In this document: positions 10,150 to 22,117 of the stretch, in pieces
How the letters are laid out: each line of letters starts with the position of its first letter
Position numbering within the stretch: the stretch's first letter is position 1
Assembly (NCBI GenBank): GCA_963995505.1
Contig: OZ023181.1
Span: forward strand, 19,836,221 to 19,900,220
DNA length: 64,000 nucleotides
DNA from: Hypericum androsaemum
Lineage: Eukaryota > Streptophyta > Magnoliopsida > Malpighiales > Hypericaceae
Direction of reading: 5' to 3'
Program-made: the position numbers and the translations under genes
Notes under the pieces: model-generated
The model's input: only the letters and a program-made list of their open reading frames with translations
Database searches by the model: none
What the model was told of the DNA's origin: nothing

Positions 10150-11524
10150 GTGGACACATCAGAATGAGATCTTTTGTTTTGTAGCCTTACCCTTCTTTGC
10201 CATTTAGTCTCACCCGTGATTGCAGCAGCCTTGCATCCGCGACTATTATGGCAAAATTATCCACAATTTCCACATCGCACCTCCTTACCAACTCTCAACG
10301 CCTTGGTAGGATCCCTAGGTTCATGGGCGCTATTTTATGGCTGTACACTGCCAAGTATGTTTCTCTTGTATAACAATTGTCCACATAGTCTTCAGGCTTA
10401 AGACGACAATGTTTAATTACTGCAATCGCGTGCATGCACAAGAACCCTTTAAGCTCCCACATTCTACATGTGCATGTCTGAGCATTAACATCAACTACAT
10501 ATGCACTTCTATAAAAATCCACTTCGAACTTCATCAGACCAGCCGCAATTGCGAAGCACATCTTACTAGCCCCAGTCACACTCTCCAACTCTTTCACAAT
10601 ATTGGGACATAGCTTGCCATTTTTCTTCTCCATACTAGCATGCTTGGCAAATATCTTTTTCATAAGCTTCCTCCGAATCCACTATAACATGGATAATATT
10701 GGCTTGTCCCTTCCACGTAAAATGGCTGAGTTGAATGACTCACTTATGTTGTTGACAATAAGATCAGTTTTACAGTGTGTAGAGAAATGAGAATTGGTCC
10801 AACATCGTGGGTCATTCTTCATGAGGAAGTTATACGCATCCTGACCTCCTGGCAGCTTCTTCATGTGCTCCATAAGGCATTGCCACTTTTGTATACTACC
10901 CATAGATACAGCCTGCCATAGTAGCTCTTTATACTCTGGACCCTTGAATGTCAACTTGAAGTTGTCATATAGATGCCTAACACAAGTACGATGCTCAACT
11001 CCCGGTAGTAGCTGATACATTGCCTCTAATAGACCCTTCAAAGTGAAATGAAACTAACAAATTAAATGCCACTTTGATGTTAAGAAAACTGAAATTTTAC
11101 TATAAAACAAAAGTGAACCTTACCTTATGTTTGTCTGACATGAACACCATGTGTGTATCTTTTGGGTGGCCAAAGTCATCAATTAGGTTTTGCAGAAACC
11201 ATCCCCATGAGTTCTTGTCTTCTGCATCTACCACAGCAATGGCCAATGGATACAAGTTGTCATTTCCACCATTCTTGCCACATCGTTGTCACCACTTATC
11301 TCATACAAAGCTCCATTATTGTCCAAACCAGATGCCTTAAACCACGATATAAAATTCTCAAGACCCAACAATTTTGTGTAAAAATTCTGAATAGTCTAAA
11401 AGCCTAAACGGTCAACATCATAACCAACATCAAATTGATGATGTGATCCTCCAACATACTCCATAACTTTAGTAGTCACCCATTTACCGCCAAAATGGTA
11501 TCGAATATGAATGTGTTCATCCAT
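10150..11524 (-). pseudogene. MuDR/MULE transposase pseudogene
   Basis: The probable ATG is at 11524-11522 (MDEHIHIRYHFGGKW), typical of plant MULE N-terminal domains. After frameshifts come AEDKNSWGWFLQNLI and FMSDKHKG; an apparent 88-bp GT-AG intron (11036-11123) leads to KGLLEAMYQLLPGVEHRTC in the catalytic region. The C-terminal part (10663-10295) holds a SWIM zinc finger: CTCRMWELKGFLCMHA. Beyond it is a zinc-knuckle-like CGNCG...C stretch. Stops and frame changes at about 11420, 11330 and 10680 make it non-functional. The protein would cut and paste the element's terminal repeats. Confidence 0.82.
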
Positions 11525-11697
11525 CTAGTCAAAAAAATTAGAAACAAATTAACACGAACCCTAAACCCTAAAACTAGAAACAGTCAAATGAAATGGATAA
11601 ACCCCAGTTCAAGAGCCTCTGGTCGCTTACCTTAGCCTGGGTTTATGGGTCCAAGAGCCTTCAAAATCGGGGTTTCTGGGTTTCTTTTATGGGATGT

Positions 11698-11890
11698 CGA
11701 GGGCGAGGAAAAGCTCGAGGAGAGAGAGGGAGAGTGAGGGCGGAGAGAGAGGGGGCGGAGAGGACGGGTGAGGGGTGGAAAGGTCGGGGGCAGAGGTGGA
11801 GGGCGAGGAGGAGGTCGATGGGAGGGAGGAGAGGTCAGGGTCAGAGAGGTCTAGGTCGAGGGTTTTTTTTCTGGGAGGGGGGGGGGATAG
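11698..11890. repeat. Purine-rich low-complexity tract
   Basis: A run of gagagaggg / gaggtcg repeats upstream of the transposase start. Open frames across it are compositional artefacts. Confidence 0.75.
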
Positions 11891-12172
11891 AACATTTTTG
11901 GTTGAGGTTTTTTTATTAGGGTTGGTTTTTGAAATTTTGCCACGTCATCGCCATTTAGGATCAGAAAAATGACGTGGATATGATGTGGGAGTGTTTGGTT
12001 GGGGAAAATTAACTTTGGTTAAAATTTGTCACCAATAGTGTCATTTTCGGAAACATCTGTCACCTGAAAAAAAAGAGACAAACCACGGGGTACTATAGTG
12101 ACAAAGCGTGAAACTAGAGAGCACTTTAGTGAACTTTTTCCTAATTTATTTTTAGTTCTTCTGGTTTGACTT

Positions 12173-12730
12173 TAGGAGTGAGTTCGGTGCGGTTTTGCAG
12201 TTTCGGTGTGAAAATTGACACCGCACCGCAACTTTTTTTTTTAAACTCACACCGTGCGGTTTGCGGTTTGGTCGAAAACCGCAGTGTTCGGGGTGGCGCG
12301 GTGTCGGGGTGGTGCGGTGCGGGTTGCGATTTGGACCGCAAATTCGAACTTGGCCCATTTAAGTAGCCCAAATTTGAAAAATGGCTAATTTCATCAATTT
12401 TTTGGGCAAAAACTAAGCCCACGAATTCACAACAAGCCCACGAAATTCACAATAAACCCACGCTTAAATATAGTAACAAATCAACACTAAACCTATATTA
12501 AATATAGTAACAAATAAATACTAAACCTATATTAAAACGACGTCGTTTTATAGATGCGGTGCGGTGCGGTGCGGTTTTGCGGGGTGAAAAAAATAAAAAC
12601 TGACCCCGTACCGAAAGCATACGGTGCGGTGTGGTGCGGTTTGAAAATACCACTTTGCCTTTGCGGTTTCAATTTTTTCGGTGTGGTTTGGTGCGGTTTG
12701 CGGTTTGTTTCGGTTTAAAGCTCACCCCTA
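12173..12730. mobile_element. hAT-type MITE rich in GCGGTGCGGT motifs (558 bp)
   Basis: The ends are taggagtgag and, reversed, taggggtgag. The 8-bp target duplication tttgactt is at 12165-12172 and 12731-12738. The subterminal parts carry many gcggtgcggt / gcggtttgcggt motifs in opposite orientations, so the element could fold on itself. No gene. It sits in the intron before the C-terminal CDK5RAP1-like exon. Confidence 0.88.
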
Positions 12731-12835
12731 TTTGACTTTGAGCTTCTTGCCTTTATATTGCCTTTATGTTGATATTTTACCTACCCATGTGTGATTTGAG
12801 GCTTAAGTTTATAATATTTTGTAATTATGTTGGCA

Positions 12836-13320
12836 GGTTTCTGTGGAGAAACGGAGGAGGAGTACCAAGTTACACTTTCCCTCATCAGGACCGTCGGCTA
12901 CGACATGGCGTACTTGTTTGCTTACATGCACATAGAAACTATGTTGATGATGTCCCTGAATAAGTGAAGCAGAGAAGGCTCTCAGAACTCATTGAGGCAT
13001 TCCGTGAGAGCACAGGTCGATGTTTTGACTCTCAGATTGGAACCATCCAACTCGTGCTAGTCGAAGGGCCCAACAAGAGAGCTCCAGATACTGAACTAAT
13101 TGGCAAGAGTGATAGAGGACACAGAGTTTCCTTTACCAAGAGGCCACTTCCTTGTCGGAGCGAGACATGGGGCCAATCGAGGAGTCCTACGGTTGGTGAT
13201 TATGTGGAAGTTCGTATAACGAAATCAACAAGAGCGTCGCTCTCTGGGGAAGCACTTGGTATTACCAAATTGAGCCTGTTTTGCAGCAACGTGGATCAAG
13301 AAGTTGCTGCCTGTGCCTAG
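12836..13320 (+). pseudogene. CDK5RAP1/MiaB-like methylthiotransferase fragment, C-terminal exon
   Basis: It opens after a normal acceptor (ggcag|gtttctgtgg) with [10 protein letters not shown], then [13 protein letters not shown], the end of the radical-SAM domain. A deletion near 12925 shifts frame to [10 protein letters not shown], a TAA follows at 12961-12963, and the frame then stays open through [41 protein letters not shown] and a TRAM-like end [23 protein letters not shown] frameshift, a stop and the missing central radical-SAM exons make it a pseudogene. Intron-exon structure is kept, so it arose by DNA-level duplication or decay in place, not retroposition. Confidence 0.85.
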
Positions 13321-14013
13321 CTGATCTTGTTACCCACATGGCTAACAGCATTGCTATGCTTTCCTTGGTTCGGTATTCCTGTTCATTGGAACGGTATTCC
13401 TTTGCTTCTTGCGTTTGTGCTTTTCGCTTCTTGGCCTCAGCCTATTGCACATAAAAGCAGTTGTATCTCCAGGGCGATGGCCCATGCTCTCTGGGCTTTA
13501 TTGTCCTTTTGGTAAGCCATTAATAGGAGTCCGGCTTAACTAACACATTTAGATTTCGATTCTTTCGGAACACAACATTAAATATTTGTTGGTAGAGTTT
13601 TGTCATCATTCAAAGTCCATATTTAACTACAATTTGGATTAGTCAGCTTTATAGATATTCATATATCATGTGATTTAAAAAAAACACAGAGGCCTGATAA
13701 GACTACATGAGTAGCCTTGGATTGCTTTAGTTCACCCGCTTGGAAAAGATTAAAATTGTTGCCGATTAGTACGATGGACTAACTCCATTGAACATCCTCA
13801 TAAGTGGCTGCTGTTCATGGTTTACAAATATGATGGCCAACGGACACTTGTTCCAACGACACAGTTATAATGCGAATTGACGGATGTCACGGTTTAATTT
13901 CAATTTCTTGCTTGCGAGGCATCTGATCTAACACCAAAAAGGGTCCTTGAACAATACAAGTTTCGATTGCCATGTTGACACAAGATCTGCATTGGTGTTA
14001 ACTTTGCTGCAAT
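13321..14013. other. Intergenic, no gene seen
   Basis: This lies between two convergent pseudogenes. Short open frames show no recognisable motif. Confidence 0.6.
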
Positions 14014-15120
14014 CATGAGAAAAACACCCCTGCTTGATTGAACAACGATAGTAGCTTTAGCAACTCTTCAATAGACAGCTTCAAAGGTCTTTTATCTTCG
14101 AAGCTGTGATCGATCAAAACCTGCACGACTTTCTCCTTGAAAACATTCGCATCCACCTCCGAGCAAGAACAGATTCATATTTGTCATTGCCAGCACCGTG
14201 CTTGTTTCTACAACCTGAAAGCTTTGACTATCTCAGTAACTGCACCACCTTCTTCTTCTGCTTAAACGTGGCTCCCAGTCTCTTATTCTTATTACTAAAA
14301 CACGTCCTTGCGAAAGCCCTCCACTCGTCCAGGTTTACGCTGGGGATTTCAGCTTTGGGACAGACAATAACCACGGAAGAGTCAACCTTAGGACAAGGTA
14401 GAAAGTCTCTTCTGCTCACATCCATGACAAGCTCCACATCCGCCACTAGCTTCACGTTGACAGCCAGCCTATTAAATTGTGAATCACCAGGCTCAGCCAA
14501 CAGCCTCCGCGCAAACTCCTGCTGCAACAGGAGCGTCGCACTCCGAAACGAGCATGATCCGTACACCAACTTCGTCACCAGAGGCGACGAGATCTTGTAC
14601 GAAATATTCGCAACCACAAGATCAAACCGCGGGAGCTCATCAGCCTTCAACACATCCCCGCAAATGACCTGCAACAAAGTCGCGTAAAGTATAGCAAACT
14701 CCAACTCACTGACGCATTTCGTCGAACAGGTAGACTGCTAAAACTTACACCTTCGAACCCCCGATCCGCCACCCTCCTGCGAAGAACCTCCACCATCCGG
14801 CCATCGAGTTCCACGGCGACGACCTTGCTGGCGGCCCCGAGAAGCCTCAGGGTCAGGTTCCCAGTGCCCGGGCCGATCTCAGGGAGAGTGTCGTCGGGCC
14901 TTATATCCGACCTACGAACAATGTTATCGAGGACGCGCGGGTTGGTGAGGAGGTGCTGGCCCTTGCTCTTGTGTAACCGGAAGTCGAAATCCCTGTCCTG
15001 CCCTCCTTCCCTTCGGCTTCGGCTCCTGTCGTCTTGTCTTCGGTCGTTTCAGTGGCGAGAAGGTTTAGTGCGAAGCTCGCGGAGAATGGTCAGGATGACG
15101 CGGAACGGGGTCGATCTCGG
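14014..15120 (-). pseudogene. Dim1/KsgA-type rRNA adenine dimethyltransferase pseudogene (organellar-type)
   Basis: The intact family dimethylates two adjacent adenines near the 3' end of small-subunit rRNA. Reading down the minus strand: FRLHKSKGQHLLTN (about 14980), DNIVRRSDIRPDDT, the SAM-binding EIGPGTGNLTL (14880-14848) and VAVELDGRMVEVL. A GT-AG intron follows (about 14670-14745), then VICGDVLK (14670), DLVVAN, FNRLAVNVKLVADV, CPKVDSSV and GATFKQKKKV. The catalytic NxPY motif reads NISY. A TAG interrupts at about 14228, a frameshift follows, and the C-terminal piece (LKLLSLFNQAGVFF) ends at 14014. The N-terminal frame is also blocked by a TGA near 15050. It resembles plant mitochondrial DIM1B, but class assignment is inference. 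Confidence 0.85.
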
Positions 15121-15258
15121 AAGTCGGACCGGAACCTAGTCGGCTTTTCAACGGTATAACCATATGAAACAGTGTTCGAAAAAAGCAAGTGAAATCACCG
15201 CCCTGTTTTAACCGGACAGAGTAACGTTAAGAAAAGAGCTGTGTCGTCCGGTCTTACT

Positions 15259-15976
15259 CACGGATGGCATAAATACTCAAACTCTGAAGGTCGGACTTTA
15301 CTCTTACCTTACGGGTCTATGGTATGTTGACTTTGACTGGGTCTAGGGTAGGGTATGTGTCCAAGTTTAGAGGTAGGGTCTAGGATAGGGTATGAATCCA
15401 TAGCTAAACCCTGTGGGTCGGACCCTACTTTTACATTTTTACCCTATTTTAAACTCTACCCTAATTAGACTGTAGTTAGACCCTTGTTAGACCGTATTGA
15501 TAATATATATAATATACTTTACGGTTAACTTTAACATATTTATTATGTTATTCCGCAACTAGCTTAGAAGATGTCATGAATGATGGATCACTAGAAGCTG
15601 ACATGCTATATTTTTCTTTTGTTGAATTATTTATGTACTTCAAACTCTAAAAAAAACCTTGGACTATTGAAATTAAATTACAAAATTTGATGTTTCATCA
15701 ATTTTCTATTGAATGTTGATGTGTAACGTAGTAGATTCTTGAATTTATTTAAATTTTATATAAAAATTAAGTTTTTATCAAAATACAGAACGTTAAAGGG
15801 TCGGACCCTGCAGACCCTGTAGACCCTGGGTCTCCAGGAGGGTATGGTATGAATCTAACAATAAAAAATTTGTAGGGTCGAGGGTAGGGTATGGGTCTAT
15901 CAAAAAAATTGGGTATAGGTAGGGTCCTATTAATACCCTACCCTACCTTACCCTACCATACCCATTGTCATCCCTA
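15259..15976. mobile_element. hAT-type element rich in GGGTAGGGTA motifs (718 bp)
   Basis: The ends are cacggatggca and, reversed, tagggatgaca. The 8-bp duplication gtcttact is at 15251-15258 and 15977-15984. Subterminal parts carry repeated ggtagggtatgg motifs in opposite orientations. Same family style as 45318-46201. No gene inside. Confidence 0.85.
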
Positions 15977-15984
15977 GTCTTACT

Positions 15985-16690
15985 AGGTAAGTAATATGGT
16001 ATTTTTCACCTAAGAAGACCCAAATACCCTCATTTACAAATTATTTCATTTATTTGGTATAAAATGCTTGCACATTTCGCATGTTGAGAGTCCAACATCA
16101 ATTAGTGCATGCAGGATTGACTAGGATATAAGCGTTAAAAATCTACAAATTCATTGCCTTAAAATTTATGAAACGCGTGGGGTAAACAATTAGGAGAGGG
16201 CTGATAAATAGAGTAGTTGGGGGTGTTTTGTGTTCTGAAATGTTAGGCAACTACAATTTGACTATGAGGTCATTGGGTGAAAATGTTGTTATTAGGCAAT
16301 TTTTTATATAGTCTAGTATTTTTATATTTTATAATTATATTGGGGATATATAAAAATTCTACTTATTAAAAAAAATGTTTTGACTCTATAACAATTCCAA
16401 CAATATAGATAAATGACCATGTTTGATTTCATTTGAACAAACTCCAACAAATTATATAGATACAATAGTTCATTATCCCAAGTGGTTTTAGCTGATTTTA
16501 TACAGATCCATGAGCTCCTCTGCTTTTCCTCAAAAAAACAAATCAGCTCCTCTGCCACGGCCAACAACTCCTCTACTACATCCACCAACTCGTCTACGAC
16601 CGTCGATGGCCAACAGATCCAGTAACTCCTCATCTACAATCAATAGATCCAGCAACGCCTCCTCCTCTTGCAATTCCAAACTGACACCTA
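15985..16690. other. AT-rich intergenic, no gene seen
   Basis: Nothing supportable as a gene. A Ser-rich open frame near 16510-16690 reflects simple composition. Confidence 0.55.
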
Positions 16691-16979
16691 TGTTCCCACT
16701 ATTTTTTATAAGTAAATTGTATTATCACTCAAAATAATCCCAAAAATAATTACACTATTGGAAATAGAGAATCGAAATACACTCAAGATACTAGATAATA
16801 CAGATCAACAACCTAATACAACGCTATCTAACTACAATACTCGGGAACTACCAAAATAAAACTGAACCAATCCTAGCATGCTCCTGAAGTGGAACCAAAA
16901 ACCCAGAGAAGAGCAAGAATGCCTAATCCAACCAAGCAAGCTTACCTAGGTTAGTGAAGATCAAATGGGAAAAAACAGG

Positions 16980-17641
16980 TGTTCGAAAAAATGAAATGAA
17001 AGTTCAATACAAAGCTCATAGTGGAAGACCCAAGTGGAAAGCCCAAAGTAAAAATAGAAAATGCATTACCACATTGGAAACAACAAGGGAGATTTTCTTG
17101 TTTATAAGGAGATTTTTCTTATTGACTAGGAAATGAGTTGACTACCTGAAAAGCCAACTCGGATCGCTATGAGGATGGTGCGAAGCACCATCCGAGTACA
17201 AGCACGCGCACTTCACACGTGCAGAAAAGTGCCTGTGCTCAGATGCCTGCCGAAGAGATCCAGAACGCCCACCGAAGAGGCACGATCTGGCTGGCAAAGG
17301 GGCCTGACTGCCTGCCTCCCTCCCACCCATCCAGCAGCCTATAAATAGGCCTCTCTCCCTCATTTGCATCTCACCCTACAACTCATTGCATAAGCATTCG
17401 TTAGCAATAATTGTTCTTCTTTCCCTCTCTCAAGAAAGTTTCGAATATCGGACGGTTCGCCTGAAGCTTCGAGGGTCGTTGTGCTACGAACTCGAAGTCT
17501 GAAAGTCGTTGTATCTTGGGGACGATTGCCGCAGCCCGTAAGCACTGAATACAGGGTAATCTCGTCTTACGGAGAAAGAGTCCAACTCTTGCCTCGACTA
17601 TACCAGATCCTAATTAAGTACACCACCTCTGACAAACAACA
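16980..17641 (+). repeat. Copia 5' LTR (662 bp, internally deleted)
   Basis: This aligns with 22118-23040 at both ends but lacks about 260 bp that the 3' LTR holds around 22305-22560. A tataaatagg box lies near 17340 with a transcript-leader-like region after it. Confidence 0.88.
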
Positions 17642-17670
17642 ATCGTAAGACGAGACTGGTGTACTTTAAG

Positions 17671-18420
17671 ATGGCATCATCAAGCTTCGCACCAACACCA
17701 GTGCCAGCGGTCCCAGGAATAATCCACGCCGAAAGGCCGACCAAGTTCAACGGTACTGAGTTCAAGAGGTGGCAACAAAAGATGTTGTTCTATCTGACGA
17801 CGCGCAACTCGGTCCGATTCTTGAAGGAAGAGGCTCCAAAGGTGGCAAAAAATGAGGCTGATCTACAGAAGATCAACGTCCTCGATGCATGGAGTCACAG
17901 CGACTTCCTATGTCGTAACTATATCCTAAATAGCTTAGACGATGCCCTATACAATGTCTATGCAGGTACCAAGACTGCGAAAGAATTATGAGACTCCCTG
18001 GAGAAGAAGTACAAAACAGAGGATGCCGGGATGAAGAAATTTATCATCGGAAGGTTCCTCGACTTCCAGATGGTGGACTCCAAGAAAGTCATAGACCAAG
18101 TCCAAGAGCTGCAGCTGATTCTACACGAGATTCACGCCGAAGGCATGCAACTCAGCGAATCCTTCCAAGTGGCTGCTCTAATCGAGAAGCTACCCCCTCT
18201 GTGGAAGGACTTCAAGAACTGCCTCAAGCATAAGAGGAAGGACATGGGGCTGGAAGACCTGATCGTGAGACTAAGAATCGAGGAAGATAACTGAAAGTCC
18301 AAAGTCAAGATCGGTAGGACCAACTCCGAGGCTAAGGTACACCTCGCCGAAAGTGGTACTGGCAAGAAGAGGAAGAAGCCCAGAAATAAGCAGGAGAAGC
18401 AAGAGCCAAAGTAAAAAAAA
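17671..18420 (+). pseudogene. Copia gag remnant
   Basis: It starts MASSSFAPTP with a UBN2-type gag domain (RPTKFNGTEFKRWQQKMLFYL, then the [15 protein letters not shown] region). A TGA at 17989-17991 and another at about 18292 break the frame. Just downstream (18440-18487) a zinc knuckle reads CYNCDKLGPMAKDC, where the ligand His is Pro. The protein would form the particle shell. Confidence 0.85.
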
Positions 18421-18469
18421 AAGCTAAGAAAATTAAAGGTAATTGCTACAACTGCGACAAGCTCGGTCC

Positions 18470-21400
18470 TATGGCCAAAGATTGTCGCTTGCCGAAGAAG
18501 GACGATCGTGAGAAGGCTAACCTGGCTGAGGACATGTCTGAGCTATACCTATCCACCTAGTGTTTGAAGCCAATCTGGTGGATAACCCAAGAGAGTGGTT
18601 CATATACACAGGAGCAATCTGACACATCTGCTCAGACAAGAAGATGTTCTCGACCTACACAATGATCAACGGACGAAAATTATTTATGGAAAACTCCACA
18701 ACTTCTCCCGTAGTCAGACTAGGCCAGGTGGTGCTGAAGCTGACCTCCGAAAAAGAGCTGACCTTCAAGGATGTGCTGCATGTCCCAGACATTCGTAAGA
18801 GTTTTTAGTATCCAGCTCACTGTTAAGCAAAGCTGGGATGAAGCTAGTATTTGAGGCTGATAGGTTTGTCCTGACCAAGGCCGGTGCTTTTGTAGGAAAG
18901 GGTTACCTCGAGAAGGGACTCTTTAAGATAAATATAATAACTGTGAAACGCGCCTTTGAAGGGCTTAATAAAGTTATCAATTCTTCTTACTTGGCTGAGT
19001 GTTCTAACTTATGGTATGATAGATTAGGATACGTAAATTTGAGCTCACTAAGGAAGTTAGTGAGTTTAAATTTATTGCCTAAAATGGAGTTTGACCCGAA
19101 CAATAAATGTGAAGTATGTGTAGAGGTAAAAATGACCAAAGCACTTTTTTATTCAGTGAAAAGAAGTACTACACCTTTAGAGTTAATTCATACCGACATA
19201 TGCGATATGAAACAAGTGCAAACTAGAGGAGAAAAAAAGTATTTCATCACGTTTATCGACGATTGTACGAGGTACTGTTATGTACACCTCTTGAAAGGAA
19301 AAGACGAAGCTCTAGAAGCTTTCAAGAGTTATAAGAATGAGGTTGAAAATCAACTTAGCACTAAAATCAAAATAATTCAAAGTGATAGAGGGGGAGAATA
19401 TGTAGCTCTGTTTGAGGAATTCTGCCAACCAAATGGCATTATTCATCAGACAACAGCTCCATACTTACCTCAATCAAATGGCGTAGCTGAACGCAAGAAT
19501 CGAACTCTTAAGAAGATGATGAATGCTATGTTGATTAGCTCGGGCTTACCACAGAACTTGTGAGGGGAAGCTGTGCTCTCAGCTAATCAAATTCTAAATA
19601 AATTGACACAAAAAAAAGGACAAACCTCCATATGAATTATGGAAAGGAAGAAAGCCTTCCTACGGTTACCTTAAAGTTTGGGGGTGCCTAGCCAAGGTAG
19701 AATTATCTCCACCTAAAAGGGTGAGAATAGGATCCAAGACCGTTGACTGCATCTTTATCGGATATGCCCACAATAGTAGCGCATACCAATTTCTAGTGCA
19801 CAAATCTGAAAACCCTGAAATCAACGAGAGAATGATCATGGAATCAAGGAATGCAACATTCTTTGAGAATATCTTTCCTAAAAAGGAAACAAAAGAAGTA
19901 AGCTCAAACAAAAGAAGTTATGAAGCTACACAAGACTCTGATCAAGGTGCTGAGGAACTTAGACGGGGTAAGAGGACCAAAGTAGCCAGGTCATTTGGTC
20001 CAGATTTTCTAAATTATATGTTAGAAAATAAACCTGGGATAATCCAAGAGGCATTATCAAGCCCATATGCTCCTCTTTGGAAAGAAGCTATCAATAGTGA
20101 GATAGAATCCATCATGCAAAACCACACGTGAGAAATCGTGGATCTCCCACCAGGTTGCAAACCTTTAGGTTGCAAGTGGATCCTTAAAAGAAAATACAAA
20201 GCTGATGGATCAATCGACAAATACAAAGCTCGATTGATAGCTAAAGGGTTCAAACAGAAGGAAGGATATGATTTCTTTGACACATATTCGCCGGTCACAA
20301 GAATCACATCTATTAAAGTGCTCATAGCTATCGCAGCACTCTATAACCTCGAGATACATCAGATAGATGTAAAAATAGCTTTCCTAAATGGAGAACTGGA
20401 AGAGAAAATATATATGAAATAACCTGAAGGATTTGTTGTCCCCAGACAAGAACAAAAGTGTGCAAGTTGGTCAAGTCACTCTATGGGCTGAAACAGGCGC
20501 CGAAATAATGGCATGAGAAATTTGATAGAACAATGATGTCAAATGGCTTTAAGATCAATGAGTGTGATAAATGTGTATACATTAAAGGCACACCTAATGC
20601 TTACGTAATTGTATGTCTGTATATAGACGACATGCTAATCACGGAAAGCAGTAATGATCTTATCGTAAAAACTAAGAACATATTAAAGAACAACTTTGAC
20701 ATGAAAGATATGGGTCTAGCTGATGTCATACTAGGGATTAAAATCTCTAGGACGACTGAAGGAATTGTCTTGTCACAATCTCACTACGTTGAGAATGTAC
20801 TCAAGAAATTCGATGCTTTTGACAAACCTCCGGCTAAGACTCCGGTAGACCTGAGTCTACACTTAGCTAAAAATAGAGGGGACCCAGTATCTCAACTGAA
20901 GTATGCAAGAATCATTGGGAGCCTGATGTACTTGACAAATTGTACACGCCCTGATATTGCATACTCAGTTAGCAAGCTTAGTAGATTCGCGAGCAATCCA
21001 GGACCAGACCACTGGCTAGCTCTGGAAAGGGTTCTAAAGTATCTAAAATATACCATGAACCATGGCATACTTTATACTAGGTATCCAGCTGTATTGGAAA
21101 GATACAGTGATGCGAATTGGATATCTGACACTAAAGACTCCAAATCTACTAGTGGTTATGTGTTCACCATAGGTGGAGGAGCAGTGTCCTGGAAATTCTC
21201 TAAACAAGTGTGCATAGCTCGATCCACCATGGAGTCGGAGTTTATAGCACTAAACAAAGCTGGGGAAGAAGCTGAATGGCTCAGAAACTTTCTAAAGGAT
21301 ATTCTGTGTTAGAACAAACATATGCCCCATGTATTGATACATTGTGATAGCATGTCTGCAATCGGGAGAGCACAAAGTACAATGTACAACGGTAAGTCTC

Positions 21401-21570
21401 GACACATCCGTAGGAGACATAACACTGTTAGGCAATTGATCTCTGGTGGTATAATTATTATTGATTATGTGAAGTCCAAGGATAATATAGCTGATCTTTT
21501 GACGAAAGGAATCAACAGAGATCAAATGTATAACGCAGTAAGGGGAATGGGATTAAAACTCACACATTAA
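18470..21570 (+). pseudogene. Copia pol remnant (protease, integrase, RT, RNase H)
   Basis: The protease site reads WFIYTGAI followed by a stop where copia proteases have D-T-G, so the catalytic Asp is lost (about 18595-18622). The integrase (18838-19563) starts LWYDRLGYVN, with both zinc His positions changed to Tyr, but keeps HTDICD, QSDRGGEY and the VAERKN Glu. RT begins near 20130 (GCKWILKRKYKADGSI) with YIDDM at about 20620; TGA and TAA codons occur at 19561, 20131 and 20420. RNase H ends with [18 protein letters not shown], and KSRHIRRRHNTVR (21397-21435), KSKDNIADLLTKG. A TAG at about 21310 splits it. Typical of an old copy. Confidence 0.9.
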
Positions 21571-22117
21571 AGAACGTTCATAGCGGTAACTCAACCATGA
21601 TGAGTGAAGATCCCACAAACTTGGTTCGATGAGACAACTAAGTTATGGATGGTTCAGATGAATACTTGGAATCTATCTCATTCTCAGAAGCTGCCCAAGT
21701 GCGAACCTGCAGAGGTGTGGTAAGGTTAAGCGTTTACACTTTTAATGATTCCTATACCAAATAAGATAGGGTATGGCAGAATACTCTCGATAGGAGATCA
21801 CCTATATAAGTGTGAAGTGAGGCCGCTTCAAAGGAAAAAATACTTATGAATCCAAGATAAGGTCCATAGCCGAAACAGACACAACGTGAGAACCAAAGGA
21901 TATTAGAGATATCATTGCGTAAATATTATTGTCTTGGTTTACATAAAAATATTGACCAGTTCAAGACATCGCATTCACTGAGCAGCAAGTAAATCCGATA
22001 ACATCTTACTAAAGAAGGTTCAAAGCCGTAAGCTACCTATCTCGATGCAATGATATTTCGTCAAAACTTTTCTTAAAAAAGTGTCAGCATACATTAATCA
22101 TCATTCATGTGAGAGAT

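Larger units (their letters stand above)
9851..12140 (-). mobile_element. Mutator-like element (MULE) with decayed transposase
   Basis: A MULE-type transposase remnant on the minus strand (11524 to about 10150) is followed, at the higher-coordinate end, by about 150 bp almost the same as the right end of the 281-bp MITE at 51795-52075. That terminus reads, on the minus strand, gaaaaagttcactaaagtg. The opposite terminus was not found, so the left limit is approximate. The element lies within the split CDK5RAP1 pseudogene, probably in a former intron. Confidence 0.7.

Noticed and set aside
12166..12422. Open frames within the GCGGTGCGG region
   Set aside because: They fall inside a hAT-type MITE with a clear 8-bp target duplication and repetitive composition.
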